From Caballeronia hypogeia (GTDB lineage: Bacteria; Pseudomonadota; Gammaproteobacteria; Burkholderiales; Burkholderiaceae): a stretch of 64,000 nt of DNA. Of this stretch, positions 18,161-26,902 are shown one piece after another (the first letter of the stretch is position 1; the number at the start of each line of letters is the position of its first letter). A program made the position numbers and the translations under genes. The notes under the pieces are model-generated. The model ran no database searches. It had not been told where the DNA came from and saw nothing but the letters and a program-made list of their open reading frames with translations. The stretch lies in the NCBI RefSeq assembly GCF_001544875.2, contig NZ_FCOA02000030.1, forward strand, positions 20,739-84,738, written 5' to 3'.

Positions 18161-18901
18161 TTAGGGCGCGAAGAGATCGGGCCGTTCATGCGCCGAGCGC
18201 CGCAATTCCGCGACCACCTGATCGAGATGATCGTGCATCGTCTTGGCGGCGAGATCCGCATTGCCGCTGCGGATGGCGTCGAAGATGCGCTCGTGTTCGT
18301 CGAGCGTATGGACGAGGCGTTCGGGGCTGGCGAGAAGCTGGCGCGCGCGATCGAGCGCGCTGCGCGACACCGCGACGATTTCCTTCACGCGCGGCAGGTT
18401 GATCGCATCGAGAAGAATCTCGTGGAAGGCCAGGTCGAGCCCATGAAACGCGAGGCGCTGGCCGGTCTTCAGGGTCATGCGCTGCTGATCGAGATTGAGC
18501 GCGAGCGCCTCGAGCGTCGCCGGGTCACGCAGTCGCGCGACGCCGCGCACGGTCTCGACTTCGAGCGCGCTGCGGATGAACAGATGCTGATGTATGTCTT
18601 CGAGCGCGATGGGCTTCACGCGCGTGCCGCGCTGCGGCAAGACTTCGACGAGACCCGCATGCGCGAGCCGCGCCAGCGCGGCAGAGACCGGAAAGCGCGA
18701 TACGCCCATGCGTTCGCACACGGCGAGCTTGTCGATCATCATTCCGGGTTCGAGCGCCAGCGTCACGATGGCTTCCCTCAATGCCGCCTCGACCGCATCG
18801 GTCAGGCTGCCGCGCTCGCCGCTTCTGATTTTGTGCAGCGCGTCATAGGGACTGCCAACGGTGGTCGTCGCTGCGGTCGTCGTATCAGGAGATGTACTCA
18901 C
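18161..18901 (-). CDS. GntR-family (FadR/FCD) transcriptional regulator
   Basis: A 246-residue regulator. The winged helix is at about residues 32-100 (LTDAVEAALREAIVTLALEP, then CERMGVSRFPVSAALARL). The all-helical FCD ligand domain follows from about residue 105 (FIRSALEVETVRGVARL), with His residues in FHEILLDA and TMHDHLDQVV that commonly hold a metal. It heads the sugar ABC operon and is divergent from the fuconate dehydratase gene, so it probably controls both. The candidate operator is in the space between them. Confidence 0.85.
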   Translation of the reverse strand: MSTSPDTTTAATTTVGSPYDALHKIRSGERGSLTDAVEAALREAIVTLALEPGMMIDKLAVCERMGVSRFPVSAALARLAHAGLVEVLPQRGTRVKPIALEDIHQHLFIRSALEVETVRGVARLRDPATLEALALNLDQQRMTLKTGQRLAFHGLDLAFHEILLDAINLPRVKEIVAVSRSALDRARQLLASPERLVHTLDEHERIFDAIRSGNADLAAKTMHDHLDQVVAELRRSAHERPDLFAP

Positions 18902-18924
18902 GCGCTTGATTTCCGATCAGGATG

Positions 18925-18936
18925 CTAGCATGCTAG
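18925..18936. promoter_or_regulatory. Palindrome, candidate GntR operator
   Basis: CTAGCATGCTAG is a perfect 12-base palindrome, 24 bases upstream of the GntR start and about 135 bases upstream of the dehydratase start. A second small symmetric element, GTTGTCAAC, lies at 18951-18959. Position between divergent genes favours a regulator site. Confidence 0.5.
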
Positions 18937-19071
18937 AAAGCGCATTCAACGTTGTCAACGCGTGCAAATGCCTAGTCGAATATGTGGGACGCGTTGATGA
19001 TTCATCGAGCTTTCATCAGCTTTCTTCCGCGAGATTTTCAGTCGATCGACAACGCTTCGGAGGGCGTTCAG

Positions 19072-20382
19072 ATGACCACGATTACCAGGCTGTCCGTCCG
19101 GGACATTCGCTTTCCCACCTCACGTTCGCTCGATGGCTCCGACGCCATGAACGCAGCGCCGGATTATTCGGCCACCTATGTCACGCTCGAAACCGACTCA
19201 CCCGAAGGTCTCACGGGCCATGGCCTGACCTTCACCATCGGCCGTGGCAACGAGATATGCGTGGCCGCGGTGAACGCGCTCGCGCCGCTCATCGTCGGCA
19301 AGAAGCTCGGCGATATCACCGCGAACATGGGCGCGTTCTGGCGCGCGTTCACATCGGATAGCCAGTTGCGCTGGATCGGCCCGGACAAGGGCGCGATCCA
19401 TCTCGCGACCGCCGCGGTCGTGAACGCGGCGTGGGACCTGTGGGCCAAGTCGGAAGGCAAGCCGGTGTGGAAGCTGCTCGTCGACATGACGCCCGAAGAG
19501 CTGGTGCGCTGTCTCGACTTCCGTTACGTGACCGATGCGATCACGCCATACGAAGCCATCGCGTTGCTCAAGCGTCATGAAAAGACGCGCGGCGAGCGCG
19601 AGAAGGAAATGCTGGAGCGCGGTTATCCGGGCTACACGACTTCAGCGGGCTGGCTCGGCTACGACGACGACAAGATCCGCCGTCTCGCGCGTGAGGGCGT
19701 GGCGCAGGGATGGACGCACTTCAAGCAGAAGGTCGGCGGCAATCTCGAAGAAGACGTGCGGCGCGCGCGCATCTTGCGCGAAGAGATCGGCGAGAACTCG
19801 AAGCTGATGATGGACGCGAATCAGGTCTGGGACGTCGATGAAGCCGTGACGAACATGCGCCGTCTCGCGGAGTTCAATCCGTGGTGGATCGAGGAGCCGA
19901 CGAGCCCGGATGACGTGCTCGGCCACGCGGCGATCCGCAAGCGGCTCAGCCCGATGATCGGTGTCGCGACGGGCGAGCACTGTCAGAACCGCGTGATGTT
20001 CAAGCAACTGCTGCAGGCCGAGGCCATCGACTTCTGCCAGATCGACAGTTGCCGTCTCGGTGGCCTCAACGAAGTGATCATCGTGCTGCTGATGGCGGCG
20101 AAGTTCGGCGTGCCGGTGTGTCCGCATGCCGGCGGCGTCGGGCTATGCGAGTACGTGCAGCATATTTCCATCTTCGACTATGTGTGCGTGTCGGCGTCGC
20201 TGGAAAATCGCGTGCTCGAATATGTCGATCATCTGCATGAGCATTTCCTCGATCCGGTCGTGATCCGAAACGGACGATACATGCCGCCGCAGAAACCCGG
20301 CTACAGCATCGAGATGAAAGCGGCCTCGCTCGACAAACACTGGTTCCCCGACGGGGAGGCCTGGACGAGCCGACAGAACTGA
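19072..20382 (+). CDS. L-fuconate dehydratase (enolase superfamily)
   Basis: A 436-residue enzyme of the mandelate racemase group of the enolase superfamily. It removes water from L-fuconate to give 2-keto-3-deoxy-L-fuconate in oxidative L-fucose breakdown. The start has a CGGAGGG ribosome site; an in-frame ATG at 18982 has none. The catalytic residues are in place: FKQKVGG (Lys218 and Lys220), MMDANQVWD (Asp248), WWIEEPTSPDD (Glu274), ATGEHC (Glu302) and CPHAGGVGL (His352). Length and spacing match the studied Xanthomonas enzyme as I recall it. The divergent sugar ABC operon fits an uptake role. Other fucose-pathway genes are not in the window. Confidence 0.88.
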   Translation: MTTITRLSVRDIRFPTSRSLDGSDAMNAAPDYSATYVTLETDSPEGLTGHGLTFTIGRGNEICVAAVNALAPLIVGKKLGDITANMGAFWRAFTSDSQLRWIGPDKGAIHLATAAVVNAAWDLWAKSEGKPVWKLLVDMTPEELVRCLDFRYVTDAITPYEAIALLKRHEKTRGEREKEMLERGYPGYTTSAGWLGYDDDKIRRLAREGVAQGWTHFKQKVGGNLEEDVRRARILREEIGENSKLMMDANQVWDVDEAVTNMRRLAEFNPWWIEEPTSPDDVLGHAAIRKRLSPMIGVATGEHCQNRVMFKQLLQAEAIDFCQIDSCRLGGLNEVIIVLLMAAKFGVPVCPHAGGVGLCEYVQHISIFDYVCVSASLENRVLEYVDHLHEHFLDPVVIRNGRYMPPQKPGYSIEMKAASLDKHWFPDGEAWTSRQN

Positions 20383-20388
20383 TCTGCG

Positions 20389-21420
20389 TCAGTGCCCGAG
20401 CCCGCTCGCCGCGATCTGCTGCTCCACGTATTGCGCGAACAGCGCGTGCATGCGCGTGGTCGGATGCAGCTCGTCGGCGAACATGTAGGTCTGGTCCGCA
20501 TTCGACGATACATAAGTGGCCGGCGAGCACAGCAAGGAAGTGTCGTGCGGTGTCTTCGACGGATCGCAGGCCTGCGCGGTATTGGACACCGCAAACCCGT
20601 TGGCCTGATAGTTCGCGATGGTCTGCGTCGTCCACGCATACGAATCGACGACGATCACCTTGCCCTGCACGCCGTTGGTCTGCAACGCTGCGTTCAGCGT
20701 CGCGTTGAAGAGTTGCGATAGCTGCGTGAAGTTCGCGCCGTGGTCGCTTTGTCCGATGCCATCGGGCGAGAGTCCGATGTTCGGCACGTTGACGACCACG
20801 ACATGCGCAGCCCCGTTCTGCACGATGCGCGCGACGAGTTGCGCGAGCGTGTTGGCCGCGGCCTGCACGGTCGCATTGGCGGCGGGCGGGCTGCCTGCGC
20901 GCAGCACGTCGTTCGCGCCGGCCCAGACGAGCACCAGTTGCCCCGCATTGAAGCTGCCGTGCGCCGAAAGGTAGCTGTCGATCTGCTGCGTGACCGGCAT
21001 CTCGATGTTGCCGATCACGTCCGTCAGATACTGGTACTGGTTGGCCGGCGTGGCCACCGTGGAGCCGCCCTGCGCGTAGCCCAGGCCGTTCTGCGGCTTC
21101 AGTTCGTGGCCGAGATCGATCGTGAATGCCGCAGTGAGCGTGTCGCCGTAGTACTGCGCGACGTTTTGCGCCCAGACCTGACCGGGATTCGTCGTGAAGC
21201 GCCCGCCGCCGACCGCGCTCGCGACCGGCGCGTAGGTTCCGACATCCGAGAGACTGTCGCCGAACGCGACCACCTGCAAATGCACGCCGCCCGCCGGCGC
21301 GGACGCGTTGTTGCCGCCCGAGTCGCTGCTGCCGCCACCGCCGCCGCACGCGGTAAGCAATGCAAACAGCACGGCAGAAATTGCTCTTCGCACCCCGGGT
21401 CTCGATCCGTTGTCACGCAT
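20389..21420 (-). CDS. GDSL-family esterase, predicted lipoprotein
   Basis: A 343-residue protein starting at MRDNGSRPG, with a GGAGGAG site just before; an in-frame start at 21489 lacks one. The N-terminus has a lipobox (LLTACGG), so it is probably anchored to the outer membrane, followed by a Gly/Ser/Asn linker. The SGNH catalytic blocks are present: FGDSLSDVG (nucleophile Ser), LVWAGANDVL (Asn), and FADELHPTTRMH (Asp and His). It probably hydrolyses an ester of unknown kind. It stands alone and converges on the fuconate dehydratase gene with 6 bases between stops. Confidence 0.85.
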   Translation of the reverse strand: MRDNGSRPGVRRAISAVLFALLTACGGGGGSSDSGGNNASAPAGGVHLQVVAFGDSLSDVGTYAPVASAVGGGRFTTNPGQVWAQNVAQYYGDTLTAAFTIDLGHELKPQNGLGYAQGGSTVATPANQYQYLTDVIGNIEMPVTQQIDSYLSAHGSFNAGQLVLVWAGANDVLRAGSPPAANATVQAAANTLAQLVARIVQNGAAHVVVVNVPNIGLSPDGIGQSDHGANFTQLSQLFNATLNAALQTNGVQGKVIVVDSYAWTTQTIANYQANGFAVSNTAQACDPSKTPHDTSLLCSPATYVSSNADQTYMFADELHPTTRMHALFAQYVEQQIAASGLGH

Positions 21421-21561
21421 GACTCCTCCGTCCTTCCGTGGGCCAATCGGCTTGTCAAGGCGGGTTCGCTCCCGGTGGCTCGTCGCCATTCGCGGACGGA
21501 CTCGCGGCCTGGTTCAAGCGCAAGCAAGAAAGATGCGCCGCGAGATGACGGAAAGCCGCTC

Positions 21562-22587
21562 TTAAGTGCTGCCGCGCTCCACGAGCGTAAAGCCGAGGTC
21601 GATGCGCGGGTCGGCCGGACGCTTGCCATCGAGAAAATCCAGCAGCATCGCGCCGGCGAGCTTGCCGATTTCCAGCGACGGAACGCGGATCGTCGTGATG
21701 CCGGGATGCGTCGCCGCGGCGATCGGCAGATCGACGAAACCCATCAGCGCGATATCTTGCGGCACGCGAATGCCGCGCCGCTGACATTCGAACAGCACGC
21801 CCGCCGCGAGCATGTCGCTGGAGCAGAACAGGGCATCGAGGTTCGGGCGGCGTTCGAGCAGTTCGGCGAGGAGTTGCGGCGCGTCGTTGATGCCGGACGG
21901 CCGGTCCAGCATGACCGCTTCGATCTTCGGCAGCGCGCTTTGCTTCGCGCCTTCGCGCAAGCCCTGCAAGCGCTGGGACGAGCGGACATCGACACTGCCC
22001 AGATAGCCGATCTGACGACGACCCTTGCCCGCGAAATAGCGCGCCACGGCCGCGCCCGCTTCCCGGTGCGAGAAGCCGATGCGCATGTCGATCTGATCGT
22101 TTGACGTGTCCCACGCCTCAATCACGGGCACGCCGCAGCGCCGGATGCGGTTCACGAGAGCGGCGGGCGCGGACGTGCGTATCAGCATGATGCCGTCCAC
22201 GCGCCGTCCGACGAAGGCGTCGAACAGGCGCAGCTCTTCGGCCGGATCGTAGTTCGACTGGCCGAGCAGCAACTGGTAGCCGTTGAGCGCGAGCGCCTGT
22301 GAGAGCCCGCTGATGGTGTCCGAGAAGAACGGATGCTCGATGGTGGGAATCACCGCGCCGACGATGCGCGACTTGTTCGACGCGAGGCTTCCCGCGTTGA
22401 GGTTCTGCACGTAGCCCAGCCGTTCGATGGCGGCGTGCACCGCGGCGAGCGACTCGGGCGAGACGAGTTCGGGCTGGTTCAGCGCGCGCGATACCGTCAT
22501 GCGGCCGACCCTGGCTTCGCGCGCGACGTCTTCCATCGTCGGGCGGGGGAGCAGGGTGCTTTCGGGCGCGGTGTCGCTTTTTTTCAT
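21562..22587 (-). CDS. LacI-family repressor of the dioxygenase locus
   Basis: A 341-residue LacI regulator. The N-terminal helix-turn-helix is at about residues 18-40 (MEDVAREARVGRMTVSRALN), followed by the hinge helix with NLNAGSLASNKSR, which fits the minor groove. The rest is a periplasmic-binding-like sugar domain. The hinge and central GC-containing operator half-sites match the type that controls gluconate-like genes. It is divergent from the dioxygenase gene, with two operator candidates between them, so local repression with self-control is likely. The inducer is unknown. Confidence 0.88.
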   Translation of the reverse strand: MKKSDTAPESTLLPRPTMEDVAREARVGRMTVSRALNQPELVSPESLAAVHAAIERLGYVQNLNAGSLASNKSRIVGAVIPTIEHPFFSDTISGLSQALALNGYQLLLGQSNYDPAEELRLFDAFVGRRVDGIMLIRTSAPAALVNRIRRCGVPVIEAWDTSNDQIDMRIGFSHREAGAAVARYFAGKGRRQIGYLGSVDVRSSQRLQGLREGAKQSALPKIEAVMLDRPSGINDAPQLLAELLERRPNLDALFCSSDMLAAGVLFECQRRGIRVPQDIALMGFVDLPIAAATHPGITTIRVPSLEIGKLAGAMLLDFLDGKRPADPRIDLGFTLVERGST

Positions 22588-22646
22588 GATCCTGAACTCA
22601 GGCGAAGACTAGGGAAAACGCTCGGGCGAGAACAGAAAAAGCTCGC

Positions 22647-22675
22647 TTGACACTCCGAACGATACACTTTACTTT
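22647..22675 (+). promoter_or_regulatory. Sigma70-type promoter of the dioxygenase locus
   Basis: TTGACA (22647-22652, a perfect -35) and TACTTT (22670-22675, -10) are separated by 17 bases. The transcription start would be near 22682, inside the first operator. This is the clearest promoter in the window. Confidence 0.7.
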
Positions 22676-22677
22676 TA

Positions 22678-22693
22678 ATGGGAGCGCGCACAT
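22678..22693. promoter_or_regulatory. LacI-type operator O1 (imperfect)
   Basis: ATGGGAGCGCGCACAT matches the perfect operator downstream in its left half and in 6 of 8 symmetric positions overall. It covers the predicted transcription start, so bound repressor would block RNA polymerase. Confidence 0.6.
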
Positions 22694-22755
22694 CGCGGGA
22701 AAATTGTGATGTGACGCGGAAATCAGATGTGAACCACGCATGAGGGCGTGAGCGA

Positions 22756-22771
22756 ATGGGAGCGCTCCCAT
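22756..22771. promoter_or_regulatory. LacI-type operator O2 (perfect palindrome)
   Basis: ATGGGAGCGCTCCCAT is a perfect 16-base palindrome with a central GC step, the usual LacI-family form. It lies 78 bases downstream of O1 and 20 bases before the dioxygenase start. The pair could support looping. Confidence 0.75.
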
Positions 22772-22791
22772 AGGGTAAAGGAGATAGAAAC

Positions 22792-23712
22792 GTGCTGACG
22801 AAGGAGCAGGTGGAGCAATACAGGAACGACGGCTATGTGGTCGTCACCGATGTCTTCAGCGATGACCTTGTGCAGCGGATGCGCCGCGTGACCGACGAAC
22901 TCGTCGAGCGCTCGCGTTCGATCACGGCATCGAACGATGTGTTCGATCTCGCGCCGTCGCACAGCGCCGAACGCCCGCGCGTGAGGCGCATCAAGGACCC
23001 GATCAAGGTCGATCCGGTGTTCATGGAGGCGCTCACGCATCCGGCGCTGATCGCCGCATTGAAGAGCCTCCTCGGGCCGAATCTGCGCGTGCGCAACACG
23101 AAGCTCAACCTGAAGGAGGCGCACGTAGGCGATCCCGTCGAATGGCATCAGGACTGGGCTTTCTATCCGCACACCAACGAAGACGTGCTCGCGGTGGGCG
23201 TGATGCTCGACGATTGCGAAATTGAAAACGGCCCGCTGCTCGTGCTGCCGGGAAGTCACAAGGGCCGTGTCTGGAGCCATCATACGGACGGCTATTTCTG
23301 CGGCGCAATGGACCCCACGGCCTGCGATGTCGACTTCGCGCAGGCAATTCCATGCACCGGCCGTGCAGGTTCGTTCTCGATCCATCATGCGCGGACCATT
23401 CACGGTTCCGCGGAAAACACGTCGAACCATCCGCGCCGGCTGCTGCTGTACGAAGTCGCCGCCGCCGACGCCTGGCCGCTGCTCGACGGTCCCGGACAGG
23501 GCAGGACGCTCGAAGCGTTCAACGAACGGATCATTGCGGGAGAGCCGACCATCATCCCGCGCGTGGAGCCGGTGCCGGTGATCATGCCGCTGCCGCCCGC
23601 GCCGAAGCAGGGATCGATCTACGAGAACCAGACCTCGCTGAAGAACCGCTTCTTCGCGACGACGGCGACGGCCAACGCCGCGACGATGCAGGAGCGTTCA
23701 TGCAGCAACTGA
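22792..23712 (+). CDS. Phytanoyl-CoA dioxygenase (PhyH) family oxygenase
   Basis: A 306-residue non-heme iron, 2-oxoglutarate-dependent oxygenase with a GTG start and an AAAGGAGATAG ribosome site. The iron ligands are visible: His119 and Asp121 in WHQDWAF, and His204 in RTIHGS. Arg215/216 in HPRRLLLY would hold 2-oxoglutarate. PhyH enzymes hydroxylate many small molecules, including non-CoA substrates, so the name does not define the substrate. It is the first gene after the promoter and operators. Its stop overlaps the next gene by 13 bases, showing tight coupling to the isomerase-like gene. Confidence 0.85.
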   Translation: MLTKEQVEQYRNDGYVVVTDVFSDDLVQRMRRVTDELVERSRSITASNDVFDLAPSHSAERPRVRRIKDPIKVDPVFMEALTHPALIAALKSLLGPNLRVRNTKLNLKEAHVGDPVEWHQDWAFYPHTNEDVLAVGVMLDDCEIENGPLLVLPGSHKGRVWSHHTDGYFCGAMDPTACDVDFAQAIPCTGRAGSFSIHHARTIHGSAENTSNHPRRLLLYEVAAADAWPLLDGPGQGRTLEAFNERIIAGEPTIIPRVEPVPVIMPLPPAPKQGSIYENQTSLKNRFFATTATANAATMQERSCSN

Positions 23713-24334
23713 AGGTTTATCAGTCGCTGTGGGCGATGGAGCGTCGTCGCCCGGACGGACTGGAATGGCCGCTCGACGAGCAGTTGCGCATGATCCGCGA
23801 CGCGGGTTTCGATGGCGCGGGCGTGCGTTTTTTCGACTACGCGTTCGCGCGCGACGTCACGCGCACGCTGAAGGAATACGGGCTGACATGGCAGGCGCAG
23901 TGCTATCCGAAGACCGTCGATGAACTGAAGCCGATCATCGAGCACGTGCAGGAGCTCGGCGCCGATCACATCAATCTTCAACCGGACGTCCGGCCGTACT
24001 CGATCGAGGAATGCACATCCGCCGCATTCTCGACAACAGCTGGGGCTTTCACGGCCGCGTAGCCAGCCGCGAACAGATTCAGCTGCAAATCAGTTTCCCG
24101 CATCACCGCGAATGGCTGGAGCTTTTTCTCGCGTGGTGGAAGTACGGCTTCGCGAGCTGGCGGCAGCGCGCGCCGGATGACGGCGTGCTGACGTTTCTCT
24201 GCGAACTCGGCCCGAAGGAATACGCGATGACCGATCGCCACGGCTACGAGCTTTCGGACCGATGGGAAGAGGCGTTGATGCTGAAGGACCTGATCAGAGG
24301 CGTCTGGGCCGATCTCGACGCGCATTCATCGTAG
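23700..24334 (+). pseudogene. Sugar isomerase/epimerase-like TIM-barrel gene, broken by internal deletion
   Basis: The first 105 codons (23700-24014) encode strands 1-4 of a xylose-isomerase-like TIM barrel (VYQSLWAMERR, GVRFFDYAF, WQAQCYPKTVDE, HINLQPDVRPYSIEEC). The last 107 codons (24011-24334), in a different frame, encode the barrel end (RRILDNSWGFHGRVASRE, TFLCELGPKEYAM, SDRWEEALMLKDLIRGVW). The central strands 5 and 6, with some metal ligands, are missing. The two frames meet at ATGC (24011-24014). In the family these parts are separated by roughly 85-90 residues, from memory. The reading frame breaks there, giving a 120-residue truncated product with an unrelated tail. The neighbours remain intact. 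Confidence 0.8.
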
Positions 24335-24373
24335 TCACATCGATAAACATATGAGACACACAGGAGACGAAGC

Positions 24374-25675
24374 ATGGAGGAAGCAGGCTTTGCGAAAGTG
24401 AATTCGTCCGGCTCCGCGCGCTGGATCAGGATCGTGCTCGTGATCTTCCTGATGTACACGATCTCGTACTTCGACCGGACCAACATCGGACTCGCGCTGC
24501 CGTCGATCCGTCGCGACCTCGGCATCGACGCGGCGCATGCGGGTCTGGTGGGCGGCATCTTCTTCTGGGGCTATGTCATCACCTTTCTTGCCGGTGGCTG
24601 GCTCGTGTCCCGCTATGGCGCGCGCCGCGTCGTCATGGTGAGTCTCATCTGCTGGGGCGCGGCCGCCATGGCGACGGGTCTCGTGCGCAACTTCGAGGAA
24701 CTGCTCGCGGTGCGGCTCGTATTGGGCGTCGCCGAAGGTCCGGTGTGGGCGGCGGCTTCGAGCCTGACGGCCGCGTGGTTCGTGCGGGCGGAGCGCGGCA
24801 AGGCGTTCGGCCTGTGGGTGATCAGCTCGCCCCTGGGCGCGTTGCTGGCTGGGCCGGTCTCGGGCTTTCTGCTCGCCCATCACGACTGGCGCGTGATGAT
24901 GGTCGTGGAAGGCTTGCCCGCGTGGATCTGGGCGGTCGTGTGGTGGTCGACCATTCCGAAGAGCATCCACTCCGCGCGCTGGCTCTCCGAAGAACAGAAG
25001 CGCGGCCTGACCCGCGCGCTCGCCGAGGAACAAGCATCGTTCGAAGGCGTGACCTCGCATTCGGGCATTCGCCGCGTCATCTCGCTCAGGGCGACGTGGT
25101 TCCTTGCCGGCGGCTTTTCGCTCATCAATCTCGTGGTCTATGGTTTCATGCTGTGGCTGCCCACGTCCATCGCGGCTTCGCAGAAGCTCGGGCCGGAGGC
25201 GGTCGGGTTATTGTCGGCGCTGCCGTGGGCAGCGTGCATAGTCGGCATTCTGGTCGCGACGCGCAGTTCCGACCGCCATCAGGAGCGTCGGTTGCACGCG
25301 GGTGTGCCGATACTCGTCGCGGGCTTGCTGTTGCTGATCGCGGCGAACGTGCCGCCGGCGTCGCTCGCGTTGCGCATGACACTGTTCACCGCGATGGGCT
25401 TCTTCCTCGAAATGTTCCTGCCGCTCATCTTCACCTATGTGACGGAGTTGCTTCCCGCAGCGGATGCGATCGTCGGCACGGCGCTGATCGGTGCGATCGG
25501 CAATCTCGTCGGCGGATTTATCGGGCCGGTGCTGGTCGGCCTGCTGTCCGGCAAGGGCAGCGACTTCCAGCTGGCGTTTTCCGTGCTGGCCTGCTGCGGG
25601 TTGACGGGCGGCGTGCTGATCCTGTGTGCAAGGCCGCATCGCGAGGAAGTCGGGGAAGCGGTGGTCGCGAGATAG
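24374..25675 (+). CDS. MFS transporter (ACS/anion:cation symporter type)
   Basis: A 433-residue protein with twelve membrane helices and a GGAGACGAAGC ribosome site. Helix 1 contains ISYFDRTNIGLALP, the ACS-family signature, and loop 2-3 has GGWLVSRYGARR. ACS members carry organic acids such as sugar acids, phthalate, tartrate or allantoate. It is the third gene in the LacI-controlled unit and presumably imports the substrate or exports a product of the dioxygenase. The gene is intact. Confidence 0.85.
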   Translation: MEEAGFAKVNSSGSARWIRIVLVIFLMYTISYFDRTNIGLALPSIRRDLGIDAAHAGLVGGIFFWGYVITFLAGGWLVSRYGARRVVMVSLICWGAAAMATGLVRNFEELLAVRLVLGVAEGPVWAAASSLTAAWFVRAERGKAFGLWVISSPLGALLAGPVSGFLLAHHDWRVMMVVEGLPAWIWAVVWWSTIPKSIHSARWLSEEQKRGLTRALAEEQASFEGVTSHSGIRRVISLRATWFLAGGFSLINLVVYGFMLWLPTSIAASQKLGPEAVGLLSALPWAACIVGILVATRSSDRHQERRLHAGVPILVAGLLLLIAANVPPASLALRMTLFTAMGFFLEMFLPLIFTYVTELLPAADAIVGTALIGAIGNLVGGFIGPVLVGLLSGKGSDFQLAFSVLACCGLTGGVLILCARPHREEVGEAVVAR

Positions 25676-25794
25676 ATGGATGCAGCCCGTGCCATCCGCG
25701 CACGTGCAGGGCGGCGACTCCTGTCGCGCCCGGCGTAGAATCTCCGCTCACCGTGGCGAGCCGGATCGCCACGGGGCGGACCGACGGATGGCAC

Positions 25795-26718
25795 ATGGAA
25801 ATCAAGTGGATCGAAGACTTCATCGCGCTGGCCCGTTATCAGAGCTTTTCGCGCGCGGCGGAGTTTCGCAACGTCACGCAGTCCGGCTTCAGCAGGCGCA
25901 TTCAGTCGCTGGAGCAATGGGTCGGCGCCGATCTCGTCGACCGCAGCGGCTTTCCGCCGACGCTCACGCCAGCGGGTCAGTTGTTTCGCGACGCCGCCGA
26001 GGACATCCTCGACAAGCTGTTCGACACGCGCGCCATCATTCGCACCGAGCAGCGCATCGCGGGCAAGAGCCTGCAGATCGCGGCGGGCCACACCATCGCA
26101 CTCAACTTCCTGCCTGCCTGGTTGCGCACGCTCTCCGCTCATATCGGCGAAGTGCGCGCGCGGGTGATTCCGGCGAACGTCCACGATTCGATCCTGATGC
26201 TCGTCAACGGCAACTGCGAACTGATGCTCGCCTATCACCATCCGCAGTTGCCGCTGCATCTCGATCCGGCGAAGTACGAGTACGTGACCGTTGGCGTCGA
26301 TACCTTCATGCCGGTCTGCAAACCGAATCAGCGGCTCGCGCCGGCGTACCGCCTGCCCGGCGCGCCGGCGCATCCGATGTCGTTCATCGCTTACACGGAG
26401 ACGAGCTATTTCGGGCGCTGCCTTGCGCTCGTGATGGAGCACACGAAGCAATCGAAGCAAGCGCCCGCGCTGCGACTGCACTATGAATCCGACATGGCGG
26501 AAGTCGTGAAGAAGCTGGTTCTCGAAGGCGAGGGCATTGCGTGGCTGCCGAAGAGTTCGATCGCAGCGGAGCTCGATGCCGGCGATCTCGTGGCCGCCGG
26601 CGGCGCCGACTGGCAACTCGCGCTCGAGTTGCGCGTGTACCGCGATCTCGGCAATCGCAGCGAGCTGCTGGAAACGCTATGGCGCCATCTGCGCGCCGCA
26701 TCCGGTGCGGCCGGATAG
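25795..26718 (+). CDS. LysR-type regulator of the aspartate operon
   Basis: A 307-residue LysR protein resembling the HypT/YjiE branch. The helix-turn-helix is at about residues 18-40 (SFSRAAEFRNVTQSGFSRRI), followed by the linker helix. The effector domain starts at GKSLQIAAGHTIALNFLP and has GIAWLPKSSI near the end, a hallmark of this group. The frame is open far upstream, but protein-like sequence starts at this ATG. A LysR-box-like repeat lies in the 184-base space before the symporter gene. It probably controls that operon; the effector is unknown. Confidence 0.82.
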   Translation: MEIKWIEDFIALARYQSFSRAAEFRNVTQSGFSRRIQSLEQWVGADLVDRSGFPPTLTPAGQLFRDAAEDILDKLFDTRAIIRTEQRIAGKSLQIAAGHTIALNFLPAWLRTLSAHIGEVRARVIPANVHDSILMLVNGNCELMLAYHHPQLPLHLDPAKYEYVTVGVDTFMPVCKPNQRLAPAYRLPGAPAHPMSFIAYTETSYFGRCLALVMEHTKQSKQAPALRLHYESDMAEVVKKLVLEGEGIAWLPKSSIAAELDAGDLVAAGGADWQLALELRVYRDLGNRSELLETLWRHLRAASGAAG

Positions 26719-26729
26719 GGTTATCCCGC

Positions 26730-26750
26730 GCTATGCGAAACTTGCATAGC
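26730..26750. promoter_or_regulatory. LysR-box candidate upstream of the aspartate operon
   Basis: GCTATGC and GCATAGC are perfect 7-base arms with a 7-base spacer. The core reads T-N11-A, the classical LysR pattern. A related ATGC-containing element follows at 26753-26770. The site lies between the LysR gene and the symporter gene. Confidence 0.6.
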
Positions 26751-26902
26751 CATATGCAGCACTGGCATTCACGTTTTTTCTGCTTTCCCTAAGATTCCGT
26801 CCTGAACTCGAAAACGCGGCGCTCCGATTCCCGGCGCGCCCGCCATACCCGAGCGCGCGCCGGTCGTCCGACCGTTCGTGCGCCATCCCTGGACGGAGAC
26901 AC

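Noticed and set aside
24745..25794. In-frame extension upstream of the LysR gene
   Set aside because: It overlaps the MFS gene in another frame and is Arg-rich noise; LysR similarity begins at 25795.
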